A DNA stretch of 64,000 nt from DATKUK01 sp035530655 (GCA_035530655.1 DATKUK010000122.1:1-64000), one strand, 5' to 3'; counted from the first letter of the stretch, positions 7,707 to 16,728 are shown. Translations and numbers: made by a program. Notes: generated from the sequence alone by a model not told the origin.

Positions 7707-9899
7707 TTACCTCGGCGGCGGGCCTGTAAAGGACACGACCACCGCCTCATTCATCGTCCACTCCAGTGGAAACGTGTCGCCGTCCTCCAGCATCTTGCCC
7801 GACCGTTCGTTGCGAACGCCCTTGACCGGCCCGGCGAATTTCAGCCTGATCGGCACCTTATCCGTCTTGAGACCTACCGAGTTGCCCCCGCCCAGCATCG
7901 ATCCCTTTACCTCGGGATTGAAGCACACGAACACAACCGTTCGATCGGGCTTGCTCCAATAGGAGATCTCGTAGCCCTGCTCGCGGTCGCCCGCCGCCTC
8001 GATGTCCACCCACCGCTTCAGACCTGCCGCCTTGACGTGCTTGACGAACACGTGGCGCTTGGCTGCGTTGGTCTCGCCGGCCGTGCGATAGGCGTTGTAC
8101 CACTGCGGCGAGAGATTCATCAGTACAGCCGTGCCCTCGCCGAACTTGTTGACCGTCTCGGTCGGCATCTCTCGCACAGCCTTGTAGAAGCCCGACGGGT
8201 GCTTGATGCACGTGTTCTTGTTGGCCAGAAACCCATCGTAGGTCTGGTAGCTGTAGTTGTCGTCCTGGTCGACCTCGACCCACAGCCGCTCCTGGAACAC
8301 GTCGCCCGCCTTGAGGTTCGGATCGTGCTTCACGCCGAACATCTCGTCCAGAGCGCCGCCCGCTTTTCGCCCGCGACCGTGCTGGTCCCACAGGCCGGGC
8401 ATATAGTCGGCGATCACCGTGCCGCCGGCCCGGCAGAACTCCTTGATTCGCGCCGCCTCGACATCCGACAGGCACAACGCGCCCGGCAGGATCAGCACCT
8501 TGTACTCGCTCGGTATGCCGTCCTGAATCACGTCGACGTAGCTGACAAAGCTGTACTGCAACCCCTCGTCCCGCAGCATGTTCTCCCATGCGTGACGCAC
8601 CAGGTGCGACGAGCCCAGCGTGTGGTCGTTGTTGCGGTTGCCCCACGTCTTGCCGTGCGCCTCGGCGTCCATGATCCAACTGAGCTGGATCGACGCATGA
8701 CTGTAGTAGATCGCCACGCCGTCGTGGATCCACTCGGCCCCGCGCATCAGCGGTCCGATCTTCTTGCCCGCCTCGGCGTAGTGAGGCCCGACCTTCTCGT
8801 GCCAGGGCTTGGGTTTGCTACCGTCGAACCAACCCTCCACCCAGCCGATAAAGCCCCGGTTCCCGTGGGCCAGGTAGTACCATACTTGCCAGATCGTATC
8901 CGATACGCTGCTGTGAGAGTGCGTCGTCACGGTCGGCAGCGCGTTGTGCGGATTGAACGAGCGGATGACCGCCTGCGAGCCGCCGATGTTGTACGCCTCG
9001 ATGAACTGCACCTTTCGCATCATCTTGGCGTAATCGAAGCCGCCGAACGCGTTGGGGCTCTGGCCGCCCACATGCCCGACCGGTGTGGCCGGGTCGATCC
9101 GGTTGCCGAACTCCACCAGCTCGCCCAGGAAGTTGTTGAAATACGAATCGTTAAACGTCCACTGGTCCATCAACTGGCTGCAATCGAAATCCTTGATCGC
9201 CCACTCCGCCAGCTTCGGCCAGACGTCGTTGTAGCTGATCCAGCCCTTGTGGTCGGGCGCCTGGCCGGGACCGTAGATTTCCTCCAGCCACCGCTTGTAC
9301 GCGCTGCGATCGTTGGTCACGCACCACATCGTCGGATGCACGAAGTGCCCCCACGAAAGCTCATCGTCCAGCGCGTAGGCCGCACGATACGGCGACGACT
9401 TGACGTTGTTGATCCGCTCGTGGATGAGCTTCTTGAGCTTCGCGGTCATCCGAGCATTGACCGGCCGCGTCCGCACGCCGGGCGAATGCAGCGCGTCCAG
9501 ATGCGGCTGGACCTTGCCGCCGTCCCACAAATGCAGGTCACCCTTGCCCGCGGTGTGGTCGACGTAGAAGTACAGCTTCAACTTGTCGATCCACCCCAGC
9601 TTGTCCGCGCCATCCACCTTCGTCTGGCCGTGATCCAGAAACGCACCGTTGTACCCGTGCGCCAGCGACCATCGACCGCTGGCGTCCGTGTAGCCGATGG
9701 TCCATTGGTGGGTCCACGGCATATATACCCACGTGGGCCACGCCTTCCACGCCCATTCCTTGTCCTGCTTGACGCGATGAAAGTCCTTCGACGTCTTAAC
9801 GTACGTCTCATACGCGTCTTCCGCCCACGCACACTGCGGTACGACGATGGCTGGGATCAACAACGCCAAGCCGACTGTGGCCACTACGCCCGCTTTCAT
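7707..9899 (-). CDS. Secreted GH42-like glycoside hydrolase
   Basis: A 730-residue protein. The ATG at 9899 is chosen because AAGGAG precedes it and residues 1-26 form a good signal peptide ending QCAWA. The N-terminal half resembles a glycosidase TIM barrel of the beta-galactosidase (GH42-like) type: YALDDELSWG carries candidate acidic catalytic residues, followed by a YKRWLEEIYG segment. The region YKVLILPGALCLSD through GGTVIADYMPG matches the trimerisation (glutaminase-fold) domain of that family, and a beta-sandwich C-terminus follows. It probably cleaves a glycosidic bond outside the cytoplasm. Its downstream partner is a sulfatase, suggesting a sulfated-polysaccharide utilisation pair. 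Exact specificity is not inferable. Confidence 0.75.
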   Translation of the reverse strand: MKAGVVATVGLALLIPAIVVPQCAWAEDAYETYVKTSKDFHRVKQDKEWAWKAWPTWVYMPWTHQWTIGYTDASGRWSLAHGYNGAFLDHGQTKVDGADKLGWIDKLKLYFYVDHTAGKGDLHLWDGGKVQPHLDALHSPGVRTRPVNARMTAKLKKLIHERINNVKSSPYRAAYALDDELSWGHFVHPTMWCVTNDRSAYKRWLEEIYGPGQAPDHKGWISYNDVWPKLAEWAIKDFDCSQLMDQWTFNDSYFNNFLGELVEFGNRIDPATPVGHVGGQSPNAFGGFDYAKMMRKVQFIEAYNIGGSQAVIRSFNPHNALPTVTTHSHSSVSDTIWQVWYYLAHGNRGFIGWVEGWFDGSKPKPWHEKVGPHYAEAGKKIGPLMRGAEWIHDGVAIYYSHASIQLSWIMDAEAHGKTWGNRNNDHTLGSSHLVRHAWENMLRDEGLQYSFVSYVDVIQDGIPSEYKVLILPGALCLSDVEAARIKEFCRAGGTVIADYMPGLWDQHGRGRKAGGALDEMFGVKHDPNLKAGDVFQERLWVEVDQDDNYSYQTYDGFLANKNTCIKHPSGFYKAVREMPTETVNKFGEGTAVLMNLSPQWYNAYRTAGETNAAKRHVFVKHVKAAGLKRWVDIEAAGDREQGYEISYWSKPDRTVVFVCFNPEVKGSMLGGGNSVGLKTDKVPIRLKFAGPVKGVRNERSGKMLEDGDTFPLEWTMNEAVVVSFTGPPPR

Positions 9900-10056
9900 A
9901 TCCCTGCTCCTTGCACGAGTCGAATCGAACTCCGATCCATCTGCCAAGAACGTCTTCGGCACGTCGCACCATCGTAGCGGGACCGACCCCAGCAGCCAAC
10001 CGGGCCGACGAGTGCCCCGTCCCGACGCACCCGTGCAAATGTTCGCAGGCGGCGGA

Positions 10057-10761
10057 TCAGAGCGATTCGCTGTTGGCCTCGCCCGGCTCGAAGCGGTAGC
10101 CGATCTCGCGGACGGTCTGGATGTATATCGGGCGGCGCGGATCGGGTTCGATCTTGCCGCGAAGCGTGGTGATGCACCGGTCGACGCTGCGCGAGGTGAC
10201 CAGGATATCGTGCCCCCAAACGGATCGCAGCATCTGATCCCTTGTCAGCGCCCGTCCGGCTCGCCGCAGCAGGTAGGCCAGCAGCGACCACTCCTTGGGC
10301 GTTAGCGGCACCTCTTGGCCGTTGCGGGTCAGGCGTCGCGAGGCCATGTTCAACTCGCAGTCGCCGAAGCGATGCACATCGCGCTCGCTGCCACGACGGC
10401 GCCGCAGGAACGCGTTCACCCGCGCGAGCAGCTCCTTGATGCTGAACGGCTTGACTACGTAGTCGTCGGCCCCCAGGTTCAAACCCAGCACCACGTCCGG
10501 TTCCTGCCCCTTGGCCGTCAGCATGATGATGGGTACGTTAAGTCCTTCCTGGCGAACGCGGCGGCAGATCTCGTAGCCGTTGATCCTCGGCAGCATGATG
10601 TCCAGCACGATCAGGTCTGCCTCGTTTTGGAGTGCGGCCTGCAAGCCCGCCTCGCCGTCGGCTGCGGTGCGCACGCAGTAGCCGGCGAACGCGAAGTTGT
10701 CCTTCAACGCCCGCAGCATCGTCGGATCGTCTTCAATGATCAGAATGCACTCGCCGGCCAT
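10057..10761 (-). CDS. OmpR/PhoB-family response regulator
   Basis: A 234-residue regulator. Receiver domain: acidic pocket EDD (10-12), phospho-acceptor Asp54 in LIVLDIMLP, Thr82 and Lys104 in VVKPFS. The C-terminal winged helix (about 130-230) contains LTPKEWSLLAYLL and the recognition-helix region SRSVDRCITTLRGKIE, ending TVREIGYRFEPG. I start at the second of two in-frame ATGs because AAAGG sits 6 bases ahead of it and would abut the first. It lies 54 bases downstream of the histidine kinase gene, so the two form a two-component pair and the last genes of a four-gene minus-strand cluster. Candidate DNA targets are the 11-bp direct repeats at 16365-16383. Confidence 0.95.
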   Translation of the reverse strand: MAGECILIIEDDPTMLRALKDNFAFAGYCVRTAADGEAGLQAALQNEADLIVLDIMLPRINGYEICRRVRQEGLNVPIIMLTAKGQEPDVVLGLNLGADDYVVKPFSIKELLARVNAFLRRRRGSERDVHRFGDCELNMASRRLTRNGQEVPLTPKEWSLLAYLLRRAGRALTRDQMLRSVWGHDILVTSRSVDRCITTLRGKIEPDPRRPIYIQTVREIGYRFEPGEANSESL

Positions 10762-10815
10762 GCTCATCCTTTGCTCGTTATGCGATGACGCTCCTCTTGG
10801 CCGAACTCACGGCCG

Positions 10816-12768
10816 CTACGCCCTGCTGGCGCTCGGCAGCGTAACGGCAAACGTGCTGCCCTCACCGGGCTGACTTGTCACCTCGATCGACCCGCCGTGC
10901 GCGGTCACGATGAACCGGACGATGCTCAAGCCCAGTCCGCAGCCGCCCGCCGTCCGCGAGAGGCTGCGGTCGACCTGGTAGAACCGATCGAAGACCCTCT
11001 TGATCGCACGACGCGGAAGGCCCACACCGTTGTCGGTTACTTCGAAGCGAACATGCCCGTCGACGGCAAGCGCACGGAGATGAACGTCTTTGGTCTGACC
11101 GGTGTACTTCCACGCGTTGTCCAGCAGATTCACCAGCATGGTGACCAGCGCGTCGCGGTCGCCGGTGATCGTCGGCAGATCGGGCGACACCTCGACGTTC
11201 AGCCGGCACCCCGGCGAGGCGAACCGCTCCTGCACGGCGTCGACGGCCGCCGTGGCGACGTCGGCAGGCGCCACATCTGACATGTCGAACGCAAGCCTGT
11301 CGCGCTCCATCCGCGAGAACGTCAGGAAGTTGTCGATCAGCCTGCTCAGGCGGGCGTTTTCCCTGGCGATCAAACCCAGATACTCGCGAACCTGCCCGCT
11401 GTCGTGGTACCGACCCTCAACAAGCGTGTCGACCAGGATCCGCATCGCCGACAGCGGCGTCTTCAGCTCGTGCGACACGGTGGCGATCAGGTCGTTCTTC
11501 AGCCGCGTCAGCCGCATCTGCCGACCTACGTAGCGAGCGACCAGCGCCGCCAGCAATGCGATCATCGTCACCACGACGATCGCCGTCCACAGATACACCG
11601 TGATCTGTCGGCTGGCCGCGGCGGCGAACGGGTCGGGTCCGTCCAGATACAGTGCGAGCTGCCAATCGGGTAGCCGCCCACCGGCTCGGACGGTTACGAA
11701 CGCGTCACGTGCATCGGCCTCGGAGCCCGGCGGCAGCACGACCACGTGCGCGCCCGTAAGTCCAAATTGGCTGCCGATACGCGACCCAAGCTCGTCGACG
11801 ATGCGCGACTCCGTTAGCAGCGCCACAACGCGTCGGTCCGCCGACGGCAACTGCCATACGCCGCCAATCATCGTTCGCACCGGGCCGGGCAGCAGCGGTG
11901 GCAACGGCGTGACCGCCAGGTACCTTTCGGCCAGGTCGTGTGCCTCCAGTGTGGGGAATCGTGGACCGTTCGGCGCGATCTGTCGCAGCCGCGACATGAG
12001 GAAACGCCGCTGGCCGATCGGGGCCGCCACGTCGCTGAAGTCGGCAACCCGATGAGCCAGACCTGCCAGCGTCTGGCCATACGCCGGGTGCGCCGCGTCG
12101 CCCATCAACTCCAGCATCATCATCTGAGCGTCGAGCACAATCACATGGCCGTCGGCGTCGCGTGCGTTGCGGTAAGACTGGCTGGCAAGTAACCCCGAAA
12201 GAAGCTCAATCGCTTCATCCGTACGATCGAGCCTGGCCAGGCACCGGGCGCGTGCCCGAATGGCTTGGGCGGCCGGCGCCGTGCCGGCATGTCGATCGGC
12301 AATCTCGCCGTACACAGCCGCCGCGCCGGCGGCGTTGCCCATTACGTGCTCCAGCTCCCACGCCCGCAGCCACCGCTTCGGTTGCGCCTGCCGGATCGGA
12401 CCGCGCGGCCTGCCGTCGACGGGATAGATGATTTGACCGGCCTCGTCGTACAGCACGACGCTGTCGGCCACGCTCCCGCGGACAAGCCGGGCGAATCTCT
12501 CCGCGGGCGTACTCTGCGGCTCGACGTCGCCCAGAGCACGCAGCTTGCCTTGCCAGTAGGTTTCCACCTCATCGCGAGCGGCGGACAGATGAACGCGGTA
12601 AGCCTCGACGAGCTTCTGACGGACCACCAAGCGCTCGTTGCGCATCGCCTGGGCCATGAACCACAGCACGCACGCCGTCGGCACCAGGACCGCAACCAGC
12701 AGCAGCACCAGCACGGGCCAGCTTCGCTGACCCGCGCCGCTACCTCGCGTTGGCCATTCGGTCGACAT
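10816..12768 (-). CDS. Membrane sensor histidine kinase with TPR-like sensor region
   Basis: A 650-residue inner-membrane kinase. TM1 is about residues 17-38 and TM2 about 390-412, enclosing a large extracytoplasmic region of about 350 residues. Residues about 135-245 of that region have an alpha-helical repeat pattern like TPR (AVYGEIADRHAG, then TDEAIELLSGLLA). After TM2 there is no HAMP; a HisKA domain follows directly with phospho-acceptor His433 in SHELKTP, then a HATPase domain (NLLDNAWKYTG, DNGVGLP, GGCGLGLSI). It phosphorylates the adjacent OmpR-type regulator. The signal it senses is unknown. The upstream gene encodes a secreted TPR/CBM9-like protein, so the two may share a cue. Confidence 0.93.
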   Translation of the reverse strand: MSTEWPTRGSGAGQRSWPVLVLLLVAVLVPTACVLWFMAQAMRNERLVVRQKLVEAYRVHLSAARDEVETYWQGKLRALGDVEPQSTPAERFARLVRGSVADSVVLYDEAGQIIYPVDGRPRGPIRQAQPKRWLRAWELEHVMGNAAGAAAVYGEIADRHAGTAPAAQAIRARARCLARLDRTDEAIELLSGLLASQSYRNARDADGHVIVLDAQMMMLELMGDAAHPAYGQTLAGLAHRVADFSDVAAPIGQRRFLMSRLRQIAPNGPRFPTLEAHDLAERYLAVTPLPPLLPGPVRTMIGGVWQLPSADRRVVALLTESRIVDELGSRIGSQFGLTGAHVVVLPPGSEADARDAFVTVRAGGRLPDWQLALYLDGPDPFAAAASRQITVYLWTAIVVVTMIALLAALVARYVGRQMRLTRLKNDLIATVSHELKTPLSAMRILVDTLVEGRYHDSGQVREYLGLIARENARLSRLIDNFLTFSRMERDRLAFDMSDVAPADVATAAVDAVQERFASPGCRLNVEVSPDLPTITGDRDALVTMLVNLLDNAWKYTGQTKDVHLRALAVDGHVRFEVTDNGVGLPRRAIKRVFDRFYQVDRSLSRTAGGCGLGLSIVRFIVTAHGGSIEVTSQPGEGSTFAVTLPSASRA

Positions 12769-12887
12769 GACTGGATCGTACTACACCCCGCGCATCGGCG
12801 ATACCGGCACGATCGGTCCTCTTTCCGTGTTCGCCATTGCCTGCCTCATACCGCCTCGCGCCTCCAGCCACCCCACCCGCCGCAACG

Positions 12888-13580
12888 TCACGGCTCCCCA
12901 GCCGTCTCCATCTTCAGTTCGATCTTACCGTGACACGTCTTGAGGTCGATCGTCTCGCCCTGCCAACATCCCGGGGCGATCAGCACCTCGATGTGCCCAT
13001 AGACCGTTGAGCAATCGAGTTGCCCTGTCTGTGCTTCGCTGATCCGAATGTTGCCGTATCGTGTCTCGCACCGGACGGCACCTTCCGGCTGGTTCAGCGT
13101 AATGCTTCCGTACTCACTCTCGGCGCATACCTGCCCACGGACCGCCGTGGCGGCGACACTGCCATGTTGGCTCGCAACGTCCACACTCGCATCAGTCGGC
13201 AGATACACGAGTAAGCTTGCCCTCACCTGCTCATTGCCCCACATGGGCTTGGTGGGCCTGCACACTAACGTAACCTTGTCGCCGTCCCGCGCGAGCTTCA
13301 CCTCCGCCGTCTCGGCCAGCCGCTTGGCCGAGGAGGGCAGATACGCCTTGGCCCACACCCGGGCGGTGACCTTCACAGTGGGCTGGTCCCATCCTTCGAT
13401 GGTGAGTTCAGCGTCTCGAAGATCGGCCTCGAAGCGCCGACACCCCGCAAAGTCGGCCGACGTCTCCACCGGTTCCGCCTCGTGCCGGAACGCCGCCTCA
13501 GGTGGAATCGAGCAGCCCGCACACAGCAAGAGCGCCAACGCCGCACAGCTCACTGCCTTCCACGCCCATCGCATCTGCAT
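12888..13580 (-). CDS. Lipoprotein with DUF4097-like beta-helix region
   Basis: A 230-residue protein with a lipobox (LLLCAGC) after a single hydrophobic segment, so it is predicted membrane-anchored. From about residue 120 onward it shows short repeats with alternating V/G patterns (SVAATAVRG, GSITLNQPEG, GNIRISEAQTG, GHIEVLIAPG, GKIELKMET). This is typical of the single-stranded beta-helix of DUF4097/adhesin-like proteins. The start ATG at 13580 is 6 bases after GGGAGG. It lies between the TPR/CBM9 gene (37-base gap) and the kinase (119-base gap), suggesting an envelope-stress or surface function linked to the two-component system. No enzymatic residues are seen. Confidence 0.8.
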   Translation of the reverse strand: MQMRWAWKAVSCAALALLLCAGCSIPPEAAFRHEAEPVETSADFAGCRRFEADLRDAELTIEGWDQPTVKVTARVWAKAYLPSSAKRLAETAEVKLARDGDKVTLVCRPTKPMWGNEQVRASLLVYLPTDASVDVASQHGSVAATAVRGQVCAESEYGSITLNQPEGAVRCETRYGNIRISEAQTGQLDCSTVYGHIEVLIAPGCWQGETIDLKTCHGKIELKMETAGEP

Positions 13581-13617
13581 CGATAGCCTCCCATCTGCCG
13601 GATCTGCTCGCGCTTGG

Positions 13618-16287
13618 CTATTCCAGAGTTACGACCGCGTAGCGTGTCGTAACCTTGTTTGCATCGTCGTCACCGGACAGCACCATGCAACTTGTCTGTT
13701 CCCTTTGTGACGGTGCGTCCTTGTCGTTGGCGTATACCGTCAGGTGTAGCACGTTACCCAGTGACGGCTCGGGCTTGCCACCGATGGCCGCCCACGGCAC
13801 CGCCAGTTCGTAAACGTAGCCCTTCTCGCGGCGCTGGAAACCGACACGCAACGCCGACGCCAGCACCTGATCTTCCGGCAGCACCTCGACCTGCGGCGGC
13901 TCGCCTTCGGACGGGACGGCTATCAGAACCTGCCGACACGACCCGGCGAACCGATCCGACCGCTCACTCGCGGCGCGCGGGTCCAGGAAGACCTCGATGC
14001 TATCCCGTTGCCATATCTGGGGCATATCCATGACGATCTTCTCGTCGGTGACGTCTATGGCCAGGTACAGGTTCTTATCGTCGTACGCGATACGCGTGGT
14101 AAACGAGCAGTCCTCGGGTCCGTCCCAGACCTGGGAATTCGCTCGCACACGCTCCTCAACGTCGGTGACCTGCGCGTTGACATCGGCCCACTCGTCGAGC
14201 GTGCCGTCGATTCGGACCCCATCCACCCGTCGGGCCGAAATCGGCAGCTTCGACACCTTCAACGGCTTCGGAAGGACCACGACCACTTCTCGACGTTTCG
14301 TGCGCGTGCGCAGGCCAAAGTCCATCCCAGTCGACTGCTGTAACTGCTGCACCAACTCAACCACCTTGCCCAACGGCGGCAGGTTCAGCACGGCAACCTT
14401 GACCGACAATCGGTTCGGCTCTTCGCGCGTTTGAAGCTGCACGTTCGTGGCGGCGCACGCCGCCGCCAGTCCGGCAAGCGGTGACGGTTCGGACTTTGCC
14501 TGCGCATCGGGCTGCGTCGTCGCTGCCTGTCGCCTGACGCGAATGTGCGTGTCGAGCGTCTTGATCGCGCCGCCGGCATTCACCAGCACCAGCTTGCTCA
14601 CGTCCGGCTCGAGTGCGCTCAGCGCTTCGTGCAGCGGCCCGGCCGTCAGTGCCGATTGGCCGTCCTTGGCGGCCGACAATGCCGCATCGACCACCGCCTG
14701 GTCCACCGCAACGACCGTCGACTTGCCCGCCTGCCCCACGTGGCAATAGACGTCCTGCCCGCCCGTTCTGAAGAGGCAGTATCGCCCGGGCAACTCGTCC
14801 TTGGTCCTGGCGCGTTCGGGCGAGTTGAGGACATCGGCCACTCCAAGCAGTCGATCCAACAGCAGGCGCGTCTGCTGCGGATTGCCGCTCGTGATCGCCA
14901 GGCCCAGATGCGGGAAAAGCGGACTGGTGTCGCGCCACAGCACGCCCAATTCATCCGTGTTGCTCGGCGACAAGGCGAACAGCGTCACCTGCTCGATGTT
15001 GGCGAACAGCTCGCGGCCAATGTCAAGCCCGGTCACACGTTTGACGGCTCGCTCGGCCGCTTGCGACGCGCCGCTTGCCTCGCCCAACGCGAAGCTGACG
15101 ACCGCAAACGCATCAGCCGGCACGGCCTCAAAGCCGCCGCGGGTCAGGTTCGGCGTGCGAATCAGGTCGTACGCGAGGCACGCGTGGTCGTCTTTAGCGA
15201 GGGCCATTGCCTCGACGAAGATGTCCCGTTCGTCGATGACCAGGCGTGCAGCCACACCGTCGATGTTTTCCACGTCGAGAAGCTTCTCGACGATGAGCAA
15301 ATCCCTCTCGGCGAAGCCGGACTGCTTGATATAACTCAACAGCCGGGTCACGTCGGCCCATACGGTCAAAGCGTTCTCCCGTCGCGCGTCGCGGCTCGTG
15401 AGCCTGGCCAGCGACGTGTCGGCCGAAGCCAGCGTCGGGTCATCCGACAGTCCCTTGTACTGCCTCACGCTCCAACTCAATCGCTCCGGAGGTGAGGCGA
15501 CAATCATCACCCGCTCGTCGTACGCACACGCGGCCTGATCTTCAATGAGTACAGTCTGCATTCCCTCTACGGGCTGTCCGGGTCGGCCCACCATCAGCAG
15601 CCCCGCCATGATCAGCCCGCGCAGCGCGTCGCTCTCACCCGGATAGAACACGCCCACCGCCGGCTGCGAACCGCCTGGATTAAAACCTACTAAGCCGATG
15701 GCCATACCCCGAATCTTCTTGAACTCGTTCATCATCGCCGGGTTCAGCAGCGCCGCCGCAATGTCACCCGGCGACTTGCCGCCCTGCGCCGCCGCCGGCT
15801 GCGTCGCAGCGCCGGCCACAGCCGCCAGGGGGTTCTCCCACCGCGTGCCCTTGAGCAGATTGAGTGTTTTCTCGATCTGCACGCCCGGGCTGCCCATCTC
15901 GACGTACGCCAGCGTGTCCGCCGGCATCAGCGAAGCTGGGTCGGGATAGACCAGCCCATCGATCACCGGCCTTGCCTGCGCGACCAACTCGGTCTGATCC
16001 GGGAACTGCGCAACCACCTTTTCCAGCGCGACCAGCGCCTGCTGATTCCGTCCCTTCTTCAGGTAGCACATGCCCAGCCGGTACTGCGCCCGCGCAACGG
16101 TGTTCCGCTGAGCAGACGCGTCGGCCACGATCTGCTCGTAGATCTTGATGGCCTCGTCCAGATCGCCCAGCGTCTGCTCGGTGTAGATGCCCTTCTCAAG
16201 CAGCACCGTGTTCGACTCGGCCCACCCAACTCCAGCCGTCGCCAGCATCACAACGACCGAAACCACGACAGCTAACGTGCCCCGCAT
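13618..16287 (-). CDS. Secreted TPR protein with CBM9-like C-terminal domain
   Basis: An 889-residue protein. The ATG at 16287 is supported by GGAGG 8 bases upstream and a signal peptide (residues 1-23, ending GVGWA). Residues about 25-110 contain tetratricopeptide-like helices (DEAIKIYEQIV, then AQYRLGMCYLKKGR). The middle 500 residues are not recognised but resemble the DUF3352-like planctomycete proteins that measure residuals and gradients; this likeness is weak. The last about 210 residues match the CBM9-like fold (IDGTLDEW, YDDKNLYLAIDVTDEKI, RDSIEVFLDPR, YELAVPWAAIG), which usually binds carbohydrate. It is the first gene of the two-component cluster. A role as extracytoplasmic ligand sensor or scaffold is an inference. 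Confidence 0.75.
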   Translation of the reverse strand: MRGTLAVVVSVVVMLATAGVGWAESNTVLLEKGIYTEQTLGDLDEAIKIYEQIVADASAQRNTVARAQYRLGMCYLKKGRNQQALVALEKVVAQFPDQTELVAQARPVIDGLVYPDPASLMPADTLAYVEMGSPGVQIEKTLNLLKGTRWENPLAAVAGAATQPAAAQGGKSPGDIAAALLNPAMMNEFKKIRGMAIGLVGFNPGGSQPAVGVFYPGESDALRGLIMAGLLMVGRPGQPVEGMQTVLIEDQAACAYDERVMIVASPPERLSWSVRQYKGLSDDPTLASADTSLARLTSRDARRENALTVWADVTRLLSYIKQSGFAERDLLIVEKLLDVENIDGVAARLVIDERDIFVEAMALAKDDHACLAYDLIRTPNLTRGGFEAVPADAFAVVSFALGEASGASQAAERAVKRVTGLDIGRELFANIEQVTLFALSPSNTDELGVLWRDTSPLFPHLGLAITSGNPQQTRLLLDRLLGVADVLNSPERARTKDELPGRYCLFRTGGQDVYCHVGQAGKSTVVAVDQAVVDAALSAAKDGQSALTAGPLHEALSALEPDVSKLVLVNAGGAIKTLDTHIRVRRQAATTQPDAQAKSEPSPLAGLAAACAATNVQLQTREEPNRLSVKVAVLNLPPLGKVVELVQQLQQSTGMDFGLRTRTKRREVVVVLPKPLKVSKLPISARRVDGVRIDGTLDEWADVNAQVTDVEERVRANSQVWDGPEDCSFTTRIAYDDKNLYLAIDVTDEKIVMDMPQIWQRDSIEVFLDPRAASERSDRFAGSCRQVLIAVPSEGEPPQVEVLPEDQVLASALRVGFQRREKGYVYELAVPWAAIGGKPEPSLGNVLHLTVYANDKDAPSQREQTSCMVLSGDDDANKVTTRYAVVTLE

Positions 16288-16349
16288 GACTGGTTCCTCC
16301 ATGTCTCCACGCAGACCCGACCAGGTGACACCCAGATAACTCACCATCT

Positions 16350-16383
16350 ATTGTGCCACACAGATGTTACCGGATTGTTACCG
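16350..16383 (-). promoter_or_regulatory. 11-bp-spaced direct repeats and -10, PhoB-box-like
   Basis: The plus strand reads TGTTACCG at 16365-16372 and again at 16376-16383, an exact repeat with an 11-base period. On the minus strand, 9 bases downstream of the repeats lies a candidate -10 CACAAT (16350-16355), 62 bases before the ATG of the TPR/CBM9 gene. Direct repeats with one helical turn replacing a -35 are the usual layout for PhoB/OmpR-activated promoters. The regulator encoded at the end of this cluster is the obvious candidate, by inference. Confidence 0.45.
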
Positions 16384-16646
16384 TCTCTTGCCTTTCTCGT
16401 CCTTTTTTCTCGGACCACCAGCCGGCAGGGCCATCTGACCAGTTCCCCACACGGCCCAAGCGCCCGCCCCTATCGCCCACACGTCCGGCGTGTCCCGCTC
16501 CGCAACGGCCTCGGTTGAAGACCCCCGCCCGCACGCAGCCAACCACCAGCCTCTCGGGCACGTGTTAAACGGCGGCAAGTACTTGCAGAAAAAAGAGTTA
16601 CTGAAGTATCCGCCGCGCGAGGCACCGACGCCTCAAGAAAAAGTGC

Positions 16647-16674
16647 TTGACATATCGTGTCTATGTACTATACT
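16647..16674 (+). promoter_or_regulatory. Promoter of the GntR regulator gene
   Basis: TTGACA (16647-16652), 16-base spacer, TATACT (16669-16674). It is the strongest promoter match in the window. The expected start site near 16681 gives a leader of about 48 bases with a CGGAG ribosome-binding site before the ATG at 16729. Confidence 0.75.
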
Positions 16675-16688
16675 ACTGGTACAATAGT
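16667..16688. promoter_or_regulatory. Likely autoregulatory operator of the YtrA-type repressor
   Basis: A dyad with the pattern ACTAT-N2-TAC-N2-GTA-N2-ATAGT spans 22 bases, with all three outer and inner arms perfectly complementary. It overlaps the -10 element and the expected start site of the GntR gene promoter. YtrA-subfamily regulators bind sites built on GTA/TAC half-sites, so repression of its own promoter is the natural reading. Confidence 0.7.
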
Positions 16689-16728
16689 GTAATGGTACGT
16701 CAGACCTAACGGACTTGGCGGAGATACC

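Larger units (their letters stand above)
16288..16728. other. Divergent intergenic regulatory region
   Basis: This 441-base region separates the minus-strand two-component cluster from the plus-strand GntR gene. It holds direct repeats near the minus-strand start (16365-16383) and a strong promoter/operator near the plus-strand start (16647-16688). The stretch 16390-16640 is GC-rich, with one T6 and one A6 run but no hairpin beside them, and no gene was recognised in it. Confidence 0.7.

Noticed and set aside
8037..9977. A 646-codon open frame on the plus strand
   Set aside because: It mirrors the GH42-like gene; its translation is Arg/Val/Leu-rich without domain signatures.
16395..16600. 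T6 and A6 runs near 16403 and 16589 as intrinsic terminators
   Set aside because: Neither run follows a stable GC-rich hairpin, and both lie upstream of genes rather than after stops.
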